From Hymenobacter sp. H14-R3 (GTDB taxonomy: Bacteria > Bacteroidota > Bacteroidia > Cytophagales > Hymenobacteraceae): a DNA stretch of 64,000 bases. Within the stretch, counting starts at the first letter, position 1. The number at the start of each line of letters is the position of its first letter. Below the pieces are notes generated by a model that did no database searches, had not been told where the DNA came from, and was given only the letters and a program-made list of their open reading frames with translations. The position numbers and the translations under genes are program-made. Positions 54,763-63,536 of this stretch are shown piece by piece. Where the stretch lies: NCBI RefSeq assembly GCF_030063445.1, contig NZ_JASITD010000015.1, positions 1 through 64,000 of the forward strand, written 5' to 3'.

Positions 54763-56037
54763 TCACACCAACAGGCTCAGGAAATCCTGCTTGCCATTGA
54801 GGTATTCAAACCCAAAGCCTTCCTCCACCATGCGGGCTTTGATGCCCTCCACATCGTGCGGGTTGCTGACTTCGACGCCGATGAATACGGGGCCTTTCTC
54901 CTTGTTATTCTTCTTAATGTACTGAAATTGAATGATATCAGTACCCTCGGCCAGCACGTTGTTCACGAAGCGCCGCAGCGCGCCGGGCGCTTGGTTGAAC
55001 GTTACCATGAAGTAGTGTTTGAGGCCCTGGTGGCGCTGGGCGCGCTCCTTAATGTCCTCCATGCGGGTGATGTCGTTGTTGGAGCCGCTGACGATGCACA
55101 CCACCGTTTTGCCCTTGATTTGGTCGGCGTAGGCGTGCAGCGCCGAGATGGCGAGCGTGCCGGCGGGCTCCAGCACCATGCCTTCCTCGTTGTACATCTT
55201 CAGCAGGTCTTCGCACACCTGGCCCTCGGGCACGAGGTGCACCTCATCGAGCAGGGCCTGGCAAATCTCAAACGTGAGTTCGCCAGGGCACTTTACGGCC
55301 GCGCCGTCCACAAAGGTGTCGAGGCTGGCCAGCGCCTGCCGCCGCCCGGCCCGGATGGCGTCGTGCATGCTGGGTGCGCCCAGTGGCTGCACGCCAATGA
55401 GTTTGGTTTCGGGGCTCAATTGCCGAAACACGCTCGATAAGCCCGAGGCCAGCCCGCCGCCGCCGATGGGCATGAAGCAAAAGTCAATCGGCTTGTGGTG
55501 AGCCGCTTTCAGAATTTCCAGCCCCACCGTAGCTTGCCCTTCCACAATGGCCAAGTCGTCGAACGGGTGCACGAAGGTGCTGCCGCGCGCGTCGCAAAAC
55601 GCCTGCGCCGCCTGGTAGCAGTCGTCGAAGGTGCGGCCCGTGAGGTGCACCGTTACCATGTCTTTGCCGAAGAGGCGCACCTTGTCCACCTTCTGGGCGG
55701 GCGTCTGGGCTGGCACGAAAATGTCGCCCTGCAAGCCCAATAGCTGGCAGGCGTAGGCCACGCCCTGGGCGTGGTTGCCGGCGCTGGCGCACACGATTTG
55801 GCGGCCCGGCACGGTAATCGGCAGCATCGAAATCTTGTTGTAAGCCCCCCGGATTTTGTAAGAGCGCACCACCTGCAAGTCCTCCCGCTTGAGCAGAATA
55901 GTCGCGTCGTAGGTGCGCGAGAGTCCCAGGTTCAGCATAAGGGGCGTCTTGGTAATCACGCCTTTGAGGCGGCGCGCGGCGGCCTCCACGTTTTTGAGGG
56001 TGACGGCGGTGGCCGCCGGGGCGAGCAGGTCGGGCAT
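54763..56037 (-). CDS. ilvA: Threonine ammonia-lyase
   Basis: A 424-residue PLP enzyme that deaminates threonine to 2-oxobutanoate, the first step of isoleucine synthesis. The PLP Lys lies in LQVVRSYKIRGAYNKI near 54-69, the phosphate loop in MPIGGGGLASGLSSVF near 192, and CASAGNHAQGVAYAC near 83-97. The C-terminal 90 residues form one ACT-like regulatory domain (KHYFMVTFNQAPGALRRFV, then GPVFIGVEVSNPHDVEGI), the biosynthetic type sensitive to isoleucine, with one ACT instead of the two of E. coli IlvA. Last gene of the leu-ilv block. Confidence 0.94.
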   Translation of the reverse strand: MPDLLAPAATAVTLKNVEAAARRLKGVITKTPLMLNLGLSRTYDATILLKREDLQVVRSYKIRGAYNKISMLPITVPGRQIVCASAGNHAQGVAYACQLLGLQGDIFVPAQTPAQKVDKVRLFGKDMVTVHLTGRTFDDCYQAAQAFCDARGSTFVHPFDDLAIVEGQATVGLEILKAAHHKPIDFCFMPIGGGGLASGLSSVFRQLSPETKLIGVQPLGAPSMHDAIRAGRRQALASLDTFVDGAAVKCPGELTFEICQALLDEVHLVPEGQVCEDLLKMYNEEGMVLEPAGTLAISALHAYADQIKGKTVVCIVSGSNNDITRMEDIKERAQRHQGLKHYFMVTFNQAPGALRRFVNNVLAEGTDIIQFQYIKKNNKEKGPVFIGVEVSNPHDVEGIKARMVEEGFGFEYLNGKQDFLSLLV

Positions 56038-56080
56038 GGGGGTAGGGAACTGGTTCTAAGTCAGTACAGAAAAAAAGAAC

Positions 56081-56172
56081 GTCATGCTGAGCTTGTCGAA
56101 GCATCTCTACCGCTTCGTTGGATTGGTAACCCTGGCGGCGTGGTAGAGATGCTTCGACAGGCTCAGCATGAC
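56081..56172. repeat. Intergenic palindrome, family C
   Basis: Arms of 31 bases, 56081-56111 (GTCATGCTGAGCTTGTCGAA, then GCATCTCTACC) and 56142-56172, with one mismatch. It lies 29 bases after the ilvC stop. The GTCATGCTGAGC...GAAGCATCTC sequence is a dispersed repeat known from many unrelated bacterial genomes. Confidence 0.88.
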
Positions 56173-56200
56173 GGCCTGTTATAATCGGTGATAGAAGGAT

Positions 56201-57262
56201 TTACGCCTCCACACTGACACTGCTGCGCGAGCGCAGCTCGCGCACTTGCGCGCCGGTAGCCCACAGCTCCGATTCGCGCACTTCCTTCAGCTCCGCCTCC
56301 AGCTCCTGGCGGTAGTTGGGGGTCGAGCCGCGCTCGATGGTGCGGCGGGCTTCCTCGCCGCTGGCTACGCTGTCATACAGCTCGTTGAGTACGGGCAGGG
56401 TAGCGTCGCGGAACTTGCCTTTCCAGTCGAGGGCGCCGCGCTGGGCGGTTACCGAGCAGTTGGCAAACATCCAGTCCATGCCGTTTTCGCCCACCAGCGG
56501 CACGAGGCTTTGGGTGAGTTCCTCCACGGTTTCGTTAAAGGCCTCGGAGGGCGAGTGGCCGCGCTGGCGCAGCACCTGGTACTGGGCTTCGATGATGCCG
56601 GCCAGGGCGCCCATCAGCACGCCGCGCTCGCCGGTGAGGTCGGAGTATACTTCCTTTTTGAAGTCGGTTTCGAACAAGTAGCCCGAGCCCACGCCGATGC
56701 CCATGGCAATGGCCTTCTCCCAAGCCTTACCCGTCGCATCCTGGAACACCGCGAACGACGAGTTCAACCCGCCGCCGGCCACAAACAAGCGGCGCAGGCT
56801 GGTGCCGCTGCCTTTAGGCGCCACCAGAATCACGTCGATATCCTTGGCCGGGATGATGTGGGTCTGCTCATTAAACGTGATGCCGAAGCCGTGCGAAAAG
56901 TACAGCGTTTTGCCCGGCGTGAGGTACTTCTCAAGCGTGGGCCACAGGGCAATCTGCCCCGCATCGCTCAGCAGGTTGCAGATGATGGTGCCCTTGTCGG
57001 CGGCTTCCTCAATCGAAAACAGCGACTCGCCCGGCACCCAGCCATCCTTGAGGGCGCGCTCCCACGAAGGCGTGCCTTCGCGCTGACCCACAATGACATG
57101 GAAGCCGTTGTCGCGCATGTTCAGCGCCTGGCCGGGCCCCTGCACGCCGTAGCCGATTATGGCAATGGTGTCGTCTTTCAGGAAGTCGAGGGCCTTGGCG
57201 AGCGGAAATTCGTCGCGGGTAATCACGGTTTCGGGTACGCCGCCGAAGTTGATAGTAGCCAT
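56201..57262 (-). CDS. ilvC: Ketol-acid reductoisomerase
   Basis: A 353-residue class I ketol-acid reductoisomerase, which isomerises and reduces acetolactate and acetohydroxybutyrate with NAD(P)H and Mg2+. The nucleotide motif IIGYGVQGPGQALNMRDNG is near residues 35-53. KGSGTSLRRLF near 151 and the metal-site Asp and Glu in LTGERGVLMGALAGIIEAQY near 210 follow. The C-terminal knotted domain is complete, with VEELTQSLVPLVGENGMDWM near 253. The cofactor loop GQREGTPSWERA lacks the usual KDGS spacing, so the NADH/NADPH preference is open. Confidence 0.95.
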   Translation of the reverse strand: MATINFGGVPETVITRDEFPLAKALDFLKDDTIAIIGYGVQGPGQALNMRDNGFHVIVGQREGTPSWERALKDGWVPGESLFSIEEAADKGTIICNLLSDAGQIALWPTLEKYLTPGKTLYFSHGFGITFNEQTHIIPAKDIDVILVAPKGSGTSLRRLFVAGGGLNSSFAVFQDATGKAWEKAIAMGIGVGSGYLFETDFKKEVYSDLTGERGVLMGALAGIIEAQYQVLRQRGHSPSEAFNETVEELTQSLVPLVGENGMDWMFANCSVTAQRGALDWKGKFRDATLPVLNELYDSVASGEEARRTIERGSTPNYRQELEAELKEVRESELWATGAQVRELRSRSSVSVEA

Positions 57263-57273
57263 GGGGGTAGGGA

Positions 57274-57360
57274 TGTAGCGCGGACTTTCAGTCCGCGAGT
57301 TGGTTGAGAAAGGTGTCGTATTAAAATCGTCTGGTTCGCGGACTGAAAGTCCGCGCTACA
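57274..57360. repeat. Intergenic palindrome, family A, holding the ilvN stop codon
   Basis: Perfect 25-base arms, 57274-57298 (TGTAGCGCGGACTTTCAGTC and CGCGA) and 57336-57360. The ilvN stop TAG (57358-57356) lies inside the arm, as in the element at 11053. Each arm also folds on itself through CGGACT/AGTCCG. Confidence 0.88.
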
Positions 57361-57946
57361 TGGTAAAGACCTGCTCGCGGTCGTTCAAAAACTCGTTCTC
57401 GGCCACTTCCTCGCCCGGCTCGCGGCGCTCGAACTCCTTGAGCTTGTGGTGAAAGCCATCACTGGCCTTGATAATGGCAATACGCGCCGAGCGCACAAAC
57501 TCAATCAGCCCGTAGGGTTGCAAAGCCTTAATCAAATTGTCGGTTTCCTCGCGGTGGCCGGTGGTTTCAAACACCGTGTAGTCCTTGCGAATGACCACGG
57601 CGCGGGCCCCGTTTTCGCGCAGCAGGCGCTCTACGAGCACTTTCTCGGCAATGATGTCGGTGGGCACTTTATACAGCGCCATCTCCTGCCAAATCACGTC
57701 GGCGTTGGTGTTGAAGTACACTTTGAGTACCTCCACCTGCTTCTCGATTTGCTTGGCGAGCTTCTCCACCACCTCCTCCGTTTCCACAATCACGATGTTG
57801 AAGCGGTGGATGCCCTCAATCTCGGAAGGCGACACGTTGAGGCTCTCGATATTGATTTTGCGGCGCGAAAAGATGATGGCAATGCGGTTGAGCAGGCCCA
57901 CCTGGTTTTCGGTGTACGCGGTGATGTTGTATTCCTGGCGGTCCAT
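57356..57946 (-). CDS. ilvN: Acetolactate synthase small (regulatory) subunit
   Basis: A 196-residue regulatory subunit of acetohydroxyacid synthase. The N-terminal ACT domain (YTENQVGLLNRIAIIFSRRK at 10-29, then INIESLNVSPSEIEGIHRF) binds valine and gives feedback inhibition. A second ACT-like C-terminal domain runs from about 82 (LYKVPTDIIAEKVLVERLLR). The length lies between E. coli IlvN (96) and long IlvH forms plus a tail. The stop codon is part of a family A palindrome. It follows ilvB after 79 bases that hold another palindrome. Confidence 0.94.
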   Translation of the reverse strand: MDRQEYNITAYTENQVGLLNRIAIIFSRRKINIESLNVSPSEIEGIHRFNIVIVETEEVVEKLAKQIEKQVEVLKVYFNTNADVIWQEMALYKVPTDIIAEKVLVERLLRENGARAVVIRKDYTVFETTGHREETDNLIKALQPYGLIEFVRSARIAIIKASDGFHHKLKEFERREPGEEVAENEFLNDREQVFTM

Positions 57947-57950
57947 AGCG

Positions 57951-58023
57951 TGTGCGGTAAGCTTTAGCTTGCCGTAAGTAATTAATTTGAAAGGAGTTAC
58001 GGCAAGCTAAAGCTTACCGCACA
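57951..58023. repeat. Intergenic palindrome between ilvB and ilvN
   Basis: Perfect 27-base arms, 57951-57977 (TGTGCGGTAAGCTTTAGCTT and GCCGTAA) and 57997-58023. It begins 2 bases after the ilvB stop and ends 5 bases before the ilvN start, so it fills the whole gap. It shares GTAAGCTTTA with the element at 23208. Confidence 0.88.
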
Positions 58024-58025
58024 GC

Positions 58026-59771
58026 CTAGCGCAGCCGGATTTCCGCCACGCTGCACCCCTGCGGCACCATCGGGAAGATGTTGTTCTCCTTCGTCACCAT
58101 CACTTCCAGTAAAAACGACCCTGGGTGCGCCAGCATCCGCTCCAGCGCCGGGCGCAGGTCGGCGCGGGCATCTACGCGCTGGCCGGCGATGCGGTAGCCG
58201 GCCGCTACGGCCACAAAATCAGGGCTTTGGATATCCACGAACGAGTAGCGGCGCTGGTGAAATAGCTCCTGCCACTGCCGCACCATGCCCAAAAACTGGT
58301 TGTTGAGGATGATGATTTTCACGTCCACGCCCGTCTGCATAATGGTGCCCATCTCCTGAATGGTCATCTGAAAACCACCGTCGCCAATGACGGCCACTAC
58401 CGGCCGGTGCGGGGCCCCAAACTTGGCCCCAATGGCTGCCGGCAGCGCGAAGCCCATGGTGCCCAGGCCGCCGCTCGTGACGTGGCTGCGCGACTGGTTT
58501 TGCCGCGCGTAGCGGCAGGCCACCATCTGGTGCTGCCCCACATCGGACACGATAACGGCCTCACCCCCAGTTATTTCATTGAGCTGCTGCATCACCTCGC
58601 CCATCGTCAATTCTTCCGAGGATGGAAACAATTCCTCCCGAATCACGGCGTCCACTTCCTGCGCCGCGTAGCCGTTGAAGCGGGCCAGCCAGGCGGCGTG
58701 CTCCTTGCGCTCGACCAGCGCCGTGAGCAGGGGCAGGGTTTCCTTGCAATCGCCCCAGACAGGCACGGCGGTGGGCACGTTTTTGCCGATTTCGGTAGGG
58801 TCGATGTCGAGGTGGACGATTTGGGCCTGCCTGGCGTACTTATCGAGGCGGCCGGTTACGCGGTCGTCGAAGCGCATGCCAATGGCAATCAGCACGTCGC
58901 ACTCGTTGGTGAGCACGTTGGGGCCGTAATTGCCGTGCATGCCCAGCATCCCCACGTTGAGCGGGTGGCCAGTGGCCAGCACGCCCACGCCCAGAATGGT
59001 CCAGGCCGCCGGGATACCCGATTTCTCCACAAATTCCTGGAATTCGCGCTCGGCCCGGCCCAGCACCACGCCCTGGCCCCAGAGGATAAACGGCTGTTTG
59101 GCGCTGTTAATGAGCGCCGCCGCCTGCTCAATGTACTCGTTGCGCACCACCGGCGCGGGCCGGTAGCTGCGGATGTGCGTGCACGGCGCGTAGGCCGGCG
59201 CGTCGAACAGCTGCATCTGCGCGTTCTTGGTGATGTCGACCAGCACGGGGCCCGGGCGGCCGCTACGCGCAATGTAGAAGGCCCTGGCCAGCGCCTCCGG
59301 TATTTCTTCGGCCCTGGTTACCTGGTAGTTCCACTTCGTAACGGGCGTCGTGATGTTGATGATGTCCGTTTCCTGAAACGCATCGGTGCCCAGCAAATGC
59401 GCGAACACCTGCCCCGTAATGCAAACCAGCGGCGTGCTGTCAATGAGCGCATCGGCCAGCCCGGTTACGAGGTTGGTCGCGCCCGGCCCGCTGGTGGCCA
59501 GCGCCACTCCCACCCGGCCCGAACTGCGCGCATAGCCCTGCGCCGCGTGAATGCCGCCCTGCTCGTGGCGCACCAGCACGTGGTTGAGCTGCTCCTTGAA
59601 GTCGTAGAGCGCATCGTAAATCGGGATGATGGCCCCGCCGGGGTAGCCAAAAATCGTGTCCACGCCCTCGGCCACCAGGGCTTGCAGCGTGGCTACCGCG
59701 CCCGTGATGGGCGTGGTGGCGAGGGCGGGGGCCGCGCTAGCGGCGGGCGGGGCTAAGGTTTGCGGCGACAT
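58026..59771 (-). CDS. ilvB: Acetolactate synthase large (catalytic) subunit
   Basis: A 581-residue thiamine-diphosphate enzyme that joins pyruvate with pyruvate or 2-oxobutanoate. The start [27 protein letters not shown] leads to the catalytic Glu in [18 protein letters not shown] near 64-81. The FAD region follows, and the ThDP/Mg motif is [19 protein letters not shown] near 449 to [11 protein letters not shown]. Length and motifs are normal. Its ATG lies 35 bases inside the 3' end of ilvD, so the two are translationally coupled. Confidence 0.96.
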   Translation of the reverse strand: MSPQTLAPPAASAAPALATTPITGAVATLQALVAEGVDTIFGYPGGAIIPIYDALYDFKEQLNHVLVRHEQGGIHAAQGYARSSGRVGVALATSGPGATNLVTGLADALIDSTPLVCITGQVFAHLLGTDAFQETDIINITTPVTKWNYQVTRAEEIPEALARAFYIARSGRPGPVLVDITKNAQMQLFDAPAYAPCTHIRSYRPAPVVRNEYIEQAAALINSAKQPFILWGQGVVLGRAEREFQEFVEKSGIPAAWTILGVGVLATGHPLNVGMLGMHGNYGPNVLTNECDVLIAIGMRFDDRVTGRLDKYARQAQIVHLDIDPTEIGKNVPTAVPVWGDCKETLPLLTALVERKEHAAWLARFNGYAAQEVDAVIREELFPSSEELTMGEVMQQLNEITGGEAVIVSDVGQHQMVACRYARQNQSRSHVTSGGLGTMGFALPAAIGAKFGAPHRPVVAVIGDGGFQMTIQEMGTIMQTGVDVKIIILNNQFLGMVRQWQELFHQRRYSFVDIQSPDFVAVAAGYRIAGQRVDARADLRPALERMLAHPGSFLLEVMVTKENNIFPMVPQGCSVAEIRLR

Positions 59772-61455
59772 AATCTTCTTCTAATAAGTCAGTTATGCAC
59801 CCGTGGCTGGCGTCGCTCACGGTTCGGATGTACTTGAGCAACACGCCCTGCGTGGCGGGCAGCGGCGGGCGCTGCCAGGTGGCGCGGCGGTCGGTCAGCT
59901 CCTCGTCGCTGAGCTGCACGTCGATGGTGTTGGCGCTGGCATCCAGGATAATCCAGTCGCCGTTCTGCACCAGGGCCAGGCCGCCGCCGTCGAACGCCTC
60001 GGGGCAGATGTGGCCGATAACGAAGCCGTGCGTGCCGCCCGAAAAGCGGCCGTCGGTTATCAGGGCCACTTTATCGCCCAGCCCGGCACCCATAATGGCC
60101 GAGGTGGGCTTGAGCATTTCGGGCATGCCCGGCCCGCCTTTCGGCCCCACGTAGCGAATCACGACTACCTGCCCGGCCTCGATTTTGTGGTCGATAATGC
60201 CCTGGTTCAGTTCTTCTTCCGAGTTGAATACTATCGCCGGGCCCTCAAACCGCAGCCCTTCCTTGCCGCTGATTTTGGCCACGCTGCCCCTGGTGGCGAG
60301 GTTGCCGTACAGCATCTGAATGTGCCCGTCGGCCTTGATGGGGTTACTAAGCGGGCGCAGCAAATCCTGCTCAGGGCCAAGGGGTTGCACGTCGGCCAGG
60401 TTCTCGGCCAGCGTGCGGCCGGTCACGGTCAGGAGGTCGCCGTTGAGCATGCCTAGGTCGAGCAACGTGCGCTGCACGGCGGGCACGCCGCCGATTTTCG
60501 ACAAATCTTCCATGAGGTAGCGGCCGCTGGGCTTGAGGTCGGCCAGCACCGGCGTGCGGTTGCTCACGGCCTGGAAGTCCTCCATCGTCAGCTTCACGCC
60601 GGCCGCGTGGGCAATGGCGATGAGGTGCAGCACGGCATTGGTGGAGCCACCGAGCACGGTTATCATCACCATGGCGTTCTCAAACGCCTCACGGGTAAGG
60701 ATATCGCGCGGCTTAAGGTCGAGCTCCAGCAAATTGCGCAGGTAGCTGCCGGCATCGAGGCACTCCTGCACCTTGGCGGCGCTTTCGGCGGGTAGCGACG
60801 ACGAGGCGGGCACGCTCATGCCCAGCGTTTCGATGGCCGCGGCCATGGTATTGGCCGTGTACATGCCGCCGCACGCGCCGGGGCCAGGGCAGGCGTTGTG
60901 GATAATGCCCTGGTAGTCTTCCTCCGAAATATCGCCGTTAACTTTCTTACCGTAAGCCTCAAAGCATGACACAATGTTGAGCTGCTGCCCCTTAAACTCG
61001 CCGCCCTTGATGGTGCCGCCATACACCATCAGCGAGGGCCGGTTGAGCCGCGCCATGGCGATGAGCGCGCCCGGCATGTTCTTGTCGCAGCCCACCACCG
61101 TGGCAATGGCGTCGTAGTAGTGCGCGCCCGCCATTGCCTCAATCGAGTCGGCGATTATCTCCCTCGACACCAGTGAGTAGCGCATGCCCGCGTTGCCGTT
61201 GGTGATGCCGTCGCTCACGCCGATGGTGTTGAAGCGCAGCCCCACTAAGCCCTGGGCGGCCACGCCGCGCTTCACCTCGTCGGCCAGGCCGTTGAGGTGC
61301 ATGTTGCAGGTGTTGCCCTCGAAGCCCGTGGAGCAGATGCCCACGAACGGCTTGCGCAAATCCGCATCCGACAGGCCCGCGCCGATGAGCATGGCCTGCG
61401 AGGCGGGCAAGCTGTCGTCCTGGGTGTAGATGCGGCTGAATTTATTGAGTATCAT
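59737..61455 (-). CDS. ilvD: Dihydroxy-acid dehydratase
   Basis: A 572-residue Fe-S dehydratase that turns 2,3-dihydroxy acids into the 2-keto acids of valine and isoleucine (and leucine through valine). Cluster Cys motifs are [14 protein letters not shown] near 41-54, [12 protein letters not shown] near 117 and [20 protein letters not shown] near 187-206. The C-terminal [25 protein letters not shown] stretch is complete. It is the first ilv gene after the attenuator; the terminator lies about 35 bases before its ATG. Its last 35 bases overlap ilvB. Confidence 0.96.
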   Translation of the reverse strand: MILNKFSRIYTQDDSLPASQAMLIGAGLSDADLRKPFVGICSTGFEGNTCNMHLNGLADEVKRGVAAQGLVGLRFNTIGVSDGITNGNAGMRYSLVSREIIADSIEAMAGAHYYDAIATVVGCDKNMPGALIAMARLNRPSLMVYGGTIKGGEFKGQQLNIVSCFEAYGKKVNGDISEEDYQGIIHNACPGPGACGGMYTANTMAAAIETLGMSVPASSSLPAESAAKVQECLDAGSYLRNLLELDLKPRDILTREAFENAMVMITVLGGSTNAVLHLIAIAHAAGVKLTMEDFQAVSNRTPVLADLKPSGRYLMEDLSKIGGVPAVQRTLLDLGMLNGDLLTVTGRTLAENLADVQPLGPEQDLLRPLSNPIKADGHIQMLYGNLATRGSVAKISGKEGLRFEGPAIVFNSEEELNQGIIDHKIEAGQVVVIRYVGPKGGPGMPEMLKPTSAIMGAGLGDKVALITDGRFSGGTHGFVIGHICPEAFDGGGLALVQNGDWIILDASANTIDVQLSDEELTDRRATWQRPPLPATQGVLLKYIRTVSDASHGCITDLLEEDYVAANLSPARR

Positions 61456-61490
61456 GGAGTTAATTCGGCAAAGAAATTCAGTTTGGCCCT

Positions 61491-61527
61491 AAAAAAACCT
61501 TCCTGAGCCGCGGGCCAGGAAGGTTTT
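61491..61527 (-). terminator. Attenuator terminator before ilvD
   Basis: On the minus strand, AAAACCTTCCTG (61527-61516) pairs perfectly with CAGGAAGGTTTT (61505-61494) around a 10-base GC-rich loop, followed by more T (seven in all with the stem). It lies between the leader peptide and ilvD, with no gene end nearby to serve, so it is a premature terminator. Confidence 0.85.
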
Positions 61528-61548
61528 CTTTGGGGTAAGAAGTACCTG

Positions 61549-61602
61549 CTAGCCCGCGAGGGTAGGAATAATGACCACGGAAATGACGGGTAGCAGGGGC
61601 AT
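61549..61602 (-). CDS. ilv leader peptide (17 aa)
   Basis: A 17-residue open frame, MPLLPVISVVIIPTLAG, from ATG at 61602 to TAG at 61549. Nine of the 17 residues are Leu (3), Val (3) or Ile (3), including the run VVII, and one is Thr. Those are the amino acids made by, or feeding, the downstream ilvD-B-N-C-A genes. It ends 22 bases before a perfect terminator that precedes ilvD. Ribosome stalling at these codons when a charged branched-chain tRNA is short would be the sensor. It is too short for gene finders. The composition and position are seen; the function is inferred. Confidence 0.8.
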   Translation of the reverse strand: MPLLPVISVVIIPTLAG

Positions 61603-61610
61603 GGCGGGCA

Positions 61611-61675
61611 GTAGCGCGGACTTTTAGTCCGCGAGTGGTGACGCTTGATATTCGCGGACTAAAAGTCCGCGCTAC
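61611..61675. repeat. Intergenic palindrome, family A
   Basis: Perfect 24-base arms, 61611-61634 (GTAGCGCGGACTTTTAGTCC and GCGA) and 61652-61675. It starts 2 bases after the leuB stop and ends 8 bases before the ATG of the ilv leader peptide. Nearly identical to 57274-57360. Confidence 0.88.
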
Positions 61676-61677
61676 AC

Positions 61678-62799
61678 TTAAATAATCGTGCTCACGCCCA
61701 CCGCAATGTTATGCGCGTTCCACTGCTGCTCGTTCGAGTCGGTAATCCAGAACGCCACGTAGCTACCTACCTGCTCAGTGGTATAGGGCGCGGTAGGGTT
61801 CAGCTCCGGCGTCAAGATGTTGTTAGTCAACGCTTCATCCACGGCTTCGCGCACCAAGTCGGCTTCGGCCGGGAGGCCCAGGTGCTCAAGCAGCATCGCG
61901 GCCGATAGAATGGCGGCTAGCGGATTAGCAATGCCCTTGCCCTTGGCCTGCGGGTAGGAGCCGTGAATGGGCTCGAACACCGCTACCGCCGCGCCCACCG
62001 AGGCCGAAGGCAGCAGGCCCATCGAGCCGGCAATAACCGAGGCTTCGTCCGAAATAATGTCGCCGAACATGTTCTCGGTGAGTATCACGTCGAACTGCCG
62101 GGGGTTGGTGATAATCTGCATCGCGGCATTGTCCACGAACAGGTAATCGACCGTCACCTCCGGGTATTGGTGGGCGATTTCGCGTACTACTTCGCGCCAC
62201 AAGCGCGAGGTTTCCAATACGTTAGCTTTATCAACCAGCGTGAGGTGCTGGCGGCGGCCGGTGGCCGACTGAAACGCCAGGTGCGCGATGCGCTCAATCT
62301 CGGGGCGCGAGTAGGTGCAGTTATCGTAGGCCGCGCCGTCGGCCGTACGGCCCTTCTCGCCGAAGTAGATGCCGCCCGTCAGCTCCCGAAAAATCACCAG
62401 GTCGGTGCCCTCGATGCGGTCCGATTTCAGGGGCGAATGCTTCAGCAGCGCGTTGTAGGCCGTGACTGGCCGAATATTGGCAAACAAGCCCAGTTCCCTG
62501 CGCATGCGCAGCAGGCCCTGCTCGGGGCGCACTTTGGCGGTGGGGTCGTTGTCGTACTTGGGGTCGCCGATGGCCCCGAACAGCACCGCGTCGGCGGCGC
62601 GGCAGGCGGCCAGGGTTTCGTCGGGCAGCGGGTTGCCGGTGGCGTCGATGGCGCAGGCGCCCACGAGGTGCGAGGTAAACTCAAAGCGGTGGCCGAAGCG
62701 CTCGGCTACGGCGTCGAGCACTTTCACGGCCTGCCGACAGACTTCCGGCCCGATGCCATCGCCGGGCAGTAAAGCTATTTTCTTGGTTACCAGGTCCAT
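61678..62799 (-). CDS. leuB: 3-isopropylmalate dehydrogenase
   Basis: A 373-residue NAD-dependent decarboxylating dehydrogenase of leucine synthesis. Family features are [20 protein letters not shown] at 8-27, the substrate Arg residues in [17 protein letters not shown] near 95-111, the catalytic Tyr in [15 protein letters not shown] near 155, the Lys in [15 protein letters not shown] near 187, and the Asp residues of the metal site in [18 protein letters not shown] near 243. It is fused to no other domain. It overlaps leuD by 13 bases upstream and is followed by a palindrome and the ilv attenuator. Confidence 0.95.
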   Translation of the reverse strand: MDLVTKKIALLPGDGIGPEVCRQAVKVLDAVAERFGHRFEFTSHLVGACAIDATGNPLPDETLAACRAADAVLFGAIGDPKYDNDPTAKVRPEQGLLRMRRELGLFANIRPVTAYNALLKHSPLKSDRIEGTDLVIFRELTGGIYFGEKGRTADGAAYDNCTYSRPEIERIAHLAFQSATGRRQHLTLVDKANVLETSRLWREVVREIAHQYPEVTVDYLFVDNAAMQIITNPRQFDVILTENMFGDIISDEASVIAGSMGLLPSASVGAAVAVFEPIHGSYPQAKGKGIANPLAAILSAAMLLEHLGLPAEADLVREAVDEALTNNILTPELNPTAPYTTEQVGSYVAFWITDSNEQQWNAHNIAVGVSTII

Positions 62800-63383
62800 G
62801 CGCGTTGTTTTTCAAAGGCCTCAATGGCCGATTTTTGATTTACTAAAAAGTCAATATCGTCGTAGCCGTTAATCAGGCACTCCTTTTTGTAGCCGTCGAT
62901 GGCGAAGCTGAACGTTTCGCTCCAGGCCGGCACGGCCAGCGTCTGGGAAGGCAAATCGACGGCTAATTCCAACTGCGGGTCGGCTTCGATGGCGGCCAGC
63001 AGGCGGGCCAGCACCTCGTCGCTCACTTGCAGGGGTAACAGGCCGGTATTCAGCGCGTTGCCCCGAAAAATATCGGCGAAGTAGCTGGAGATAACCGCCC
63101 GAAAACCAGCGTCGTACAGCGCCCAGGCGGCGTGCTCGCGGCTGCTGCCGCACCCAAAGTTTTTACCCGCCACCAGCACGGAGCCGGTGTAGCGCGGGTC
63201 ATTAAGCACGAACTCGGGCTTGGGCGAGCCGTCGGCGTTGTAGCGCCAGTCGCAAAACAGGTTTTCGCCGAAGCCTTCGCGCGTGGTCGCCTTCAGAAAC
63301 CGGGCCGGGATAATCTGGTCGGTATCAATGTTTTCCAGCGGCAGCGGGCGGCCGGTGGTGCGCAGGGTTTGAAATTTCTCCAT
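62787..63383 (-). CDS. leuD: 3-isopropylmalate dehydratase small subunit
   Basis: A 198-residue LeuD, the swivelling small subunit of isopropylmalate isomerase. [19 protein letters not shown] at 14-32 and [21 protein letters not shown] near 69-89 are the family signatures, the latter with the substrate-loop Ser-Ser-Arg. Its 3' end overlaps leuB by 13 bases, which points to coupled translation. Upstream a long GC-rich palindrome separates it from leuC, its large-subunit partner. Confidence 0.95.
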   Translation of the reverse strand: MEKFQTLRTTGRPLPLENIDTDQIIPARFLKATTREGFGENLFCDWRYNADGSPKPEFVLNDPRYTGSVLVAGKNFGCGSSREHAAWALYDAGFRAVISSYFADIFRGNALNTGLLPLQVSDEVLARLLAAIEADPQLELAVDLPSQTLAVPAWSETFSFAIDGYKKECLINGYDDIDFLVNQKSAIEAFEKQRAWTW

Positions 63384-63387
63384 TGGT

Positions 63388-63536
63388 GCAGCCCCACCCC
63401 CCGGCCCCCTCCCCTGCGGGGGAGGGGGAGCCGGACGATAACAAGGGGTGGTACTTATGAATGAGTCACTTATCGAGATAGTTGGCTGACGACTGGCTCC
63501 CCTCCCCCGCAGGGGAGGGGCTGGGGGTGGGGCTGC
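63388..63536. repeat. Long GC-rich palindrome between leuC and leuD
   Basis: Arms 63388-63432 and 63495-63536 of 42-45 bases, with a few slips. The right arm reads GGCTCCCCTCCCCCGCAGGG and on through GGGTGGGGCTGC. The 62-base loop is AT-richer. The right arm ends at the first base of the leuC stop codon. A C-run/G-run palindrome of this kind is a further family (D) of dispersed repeat. Confidence 0.85.

Larger units (their letters stand above)
61491..61602 (-). promoter_or_regulatory. Transcription attenuator of the ilv genes
   Basis: Leader ORF, competing pairing and terminator together. On the minus strand CGCGGGC (61558-61552, last codons of the leader) and CAGG (61548-61545), separated by the leader stop codon, can pair with GCCCGCG (61515-61509, terminator loop) and CCTG (61519-61516, top of the terminator 5' arm). 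These 11 pairs would replace the top of the terminator stem. A ribosome that reaches the stop codon covers the upstream part and lets the terminator form. A ribosome stalled earlier at Leu, Val or Ile codons leaves it free, so the antiterminator can form. No promoter was found between leuB and the leader. Confidence 0.7.
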
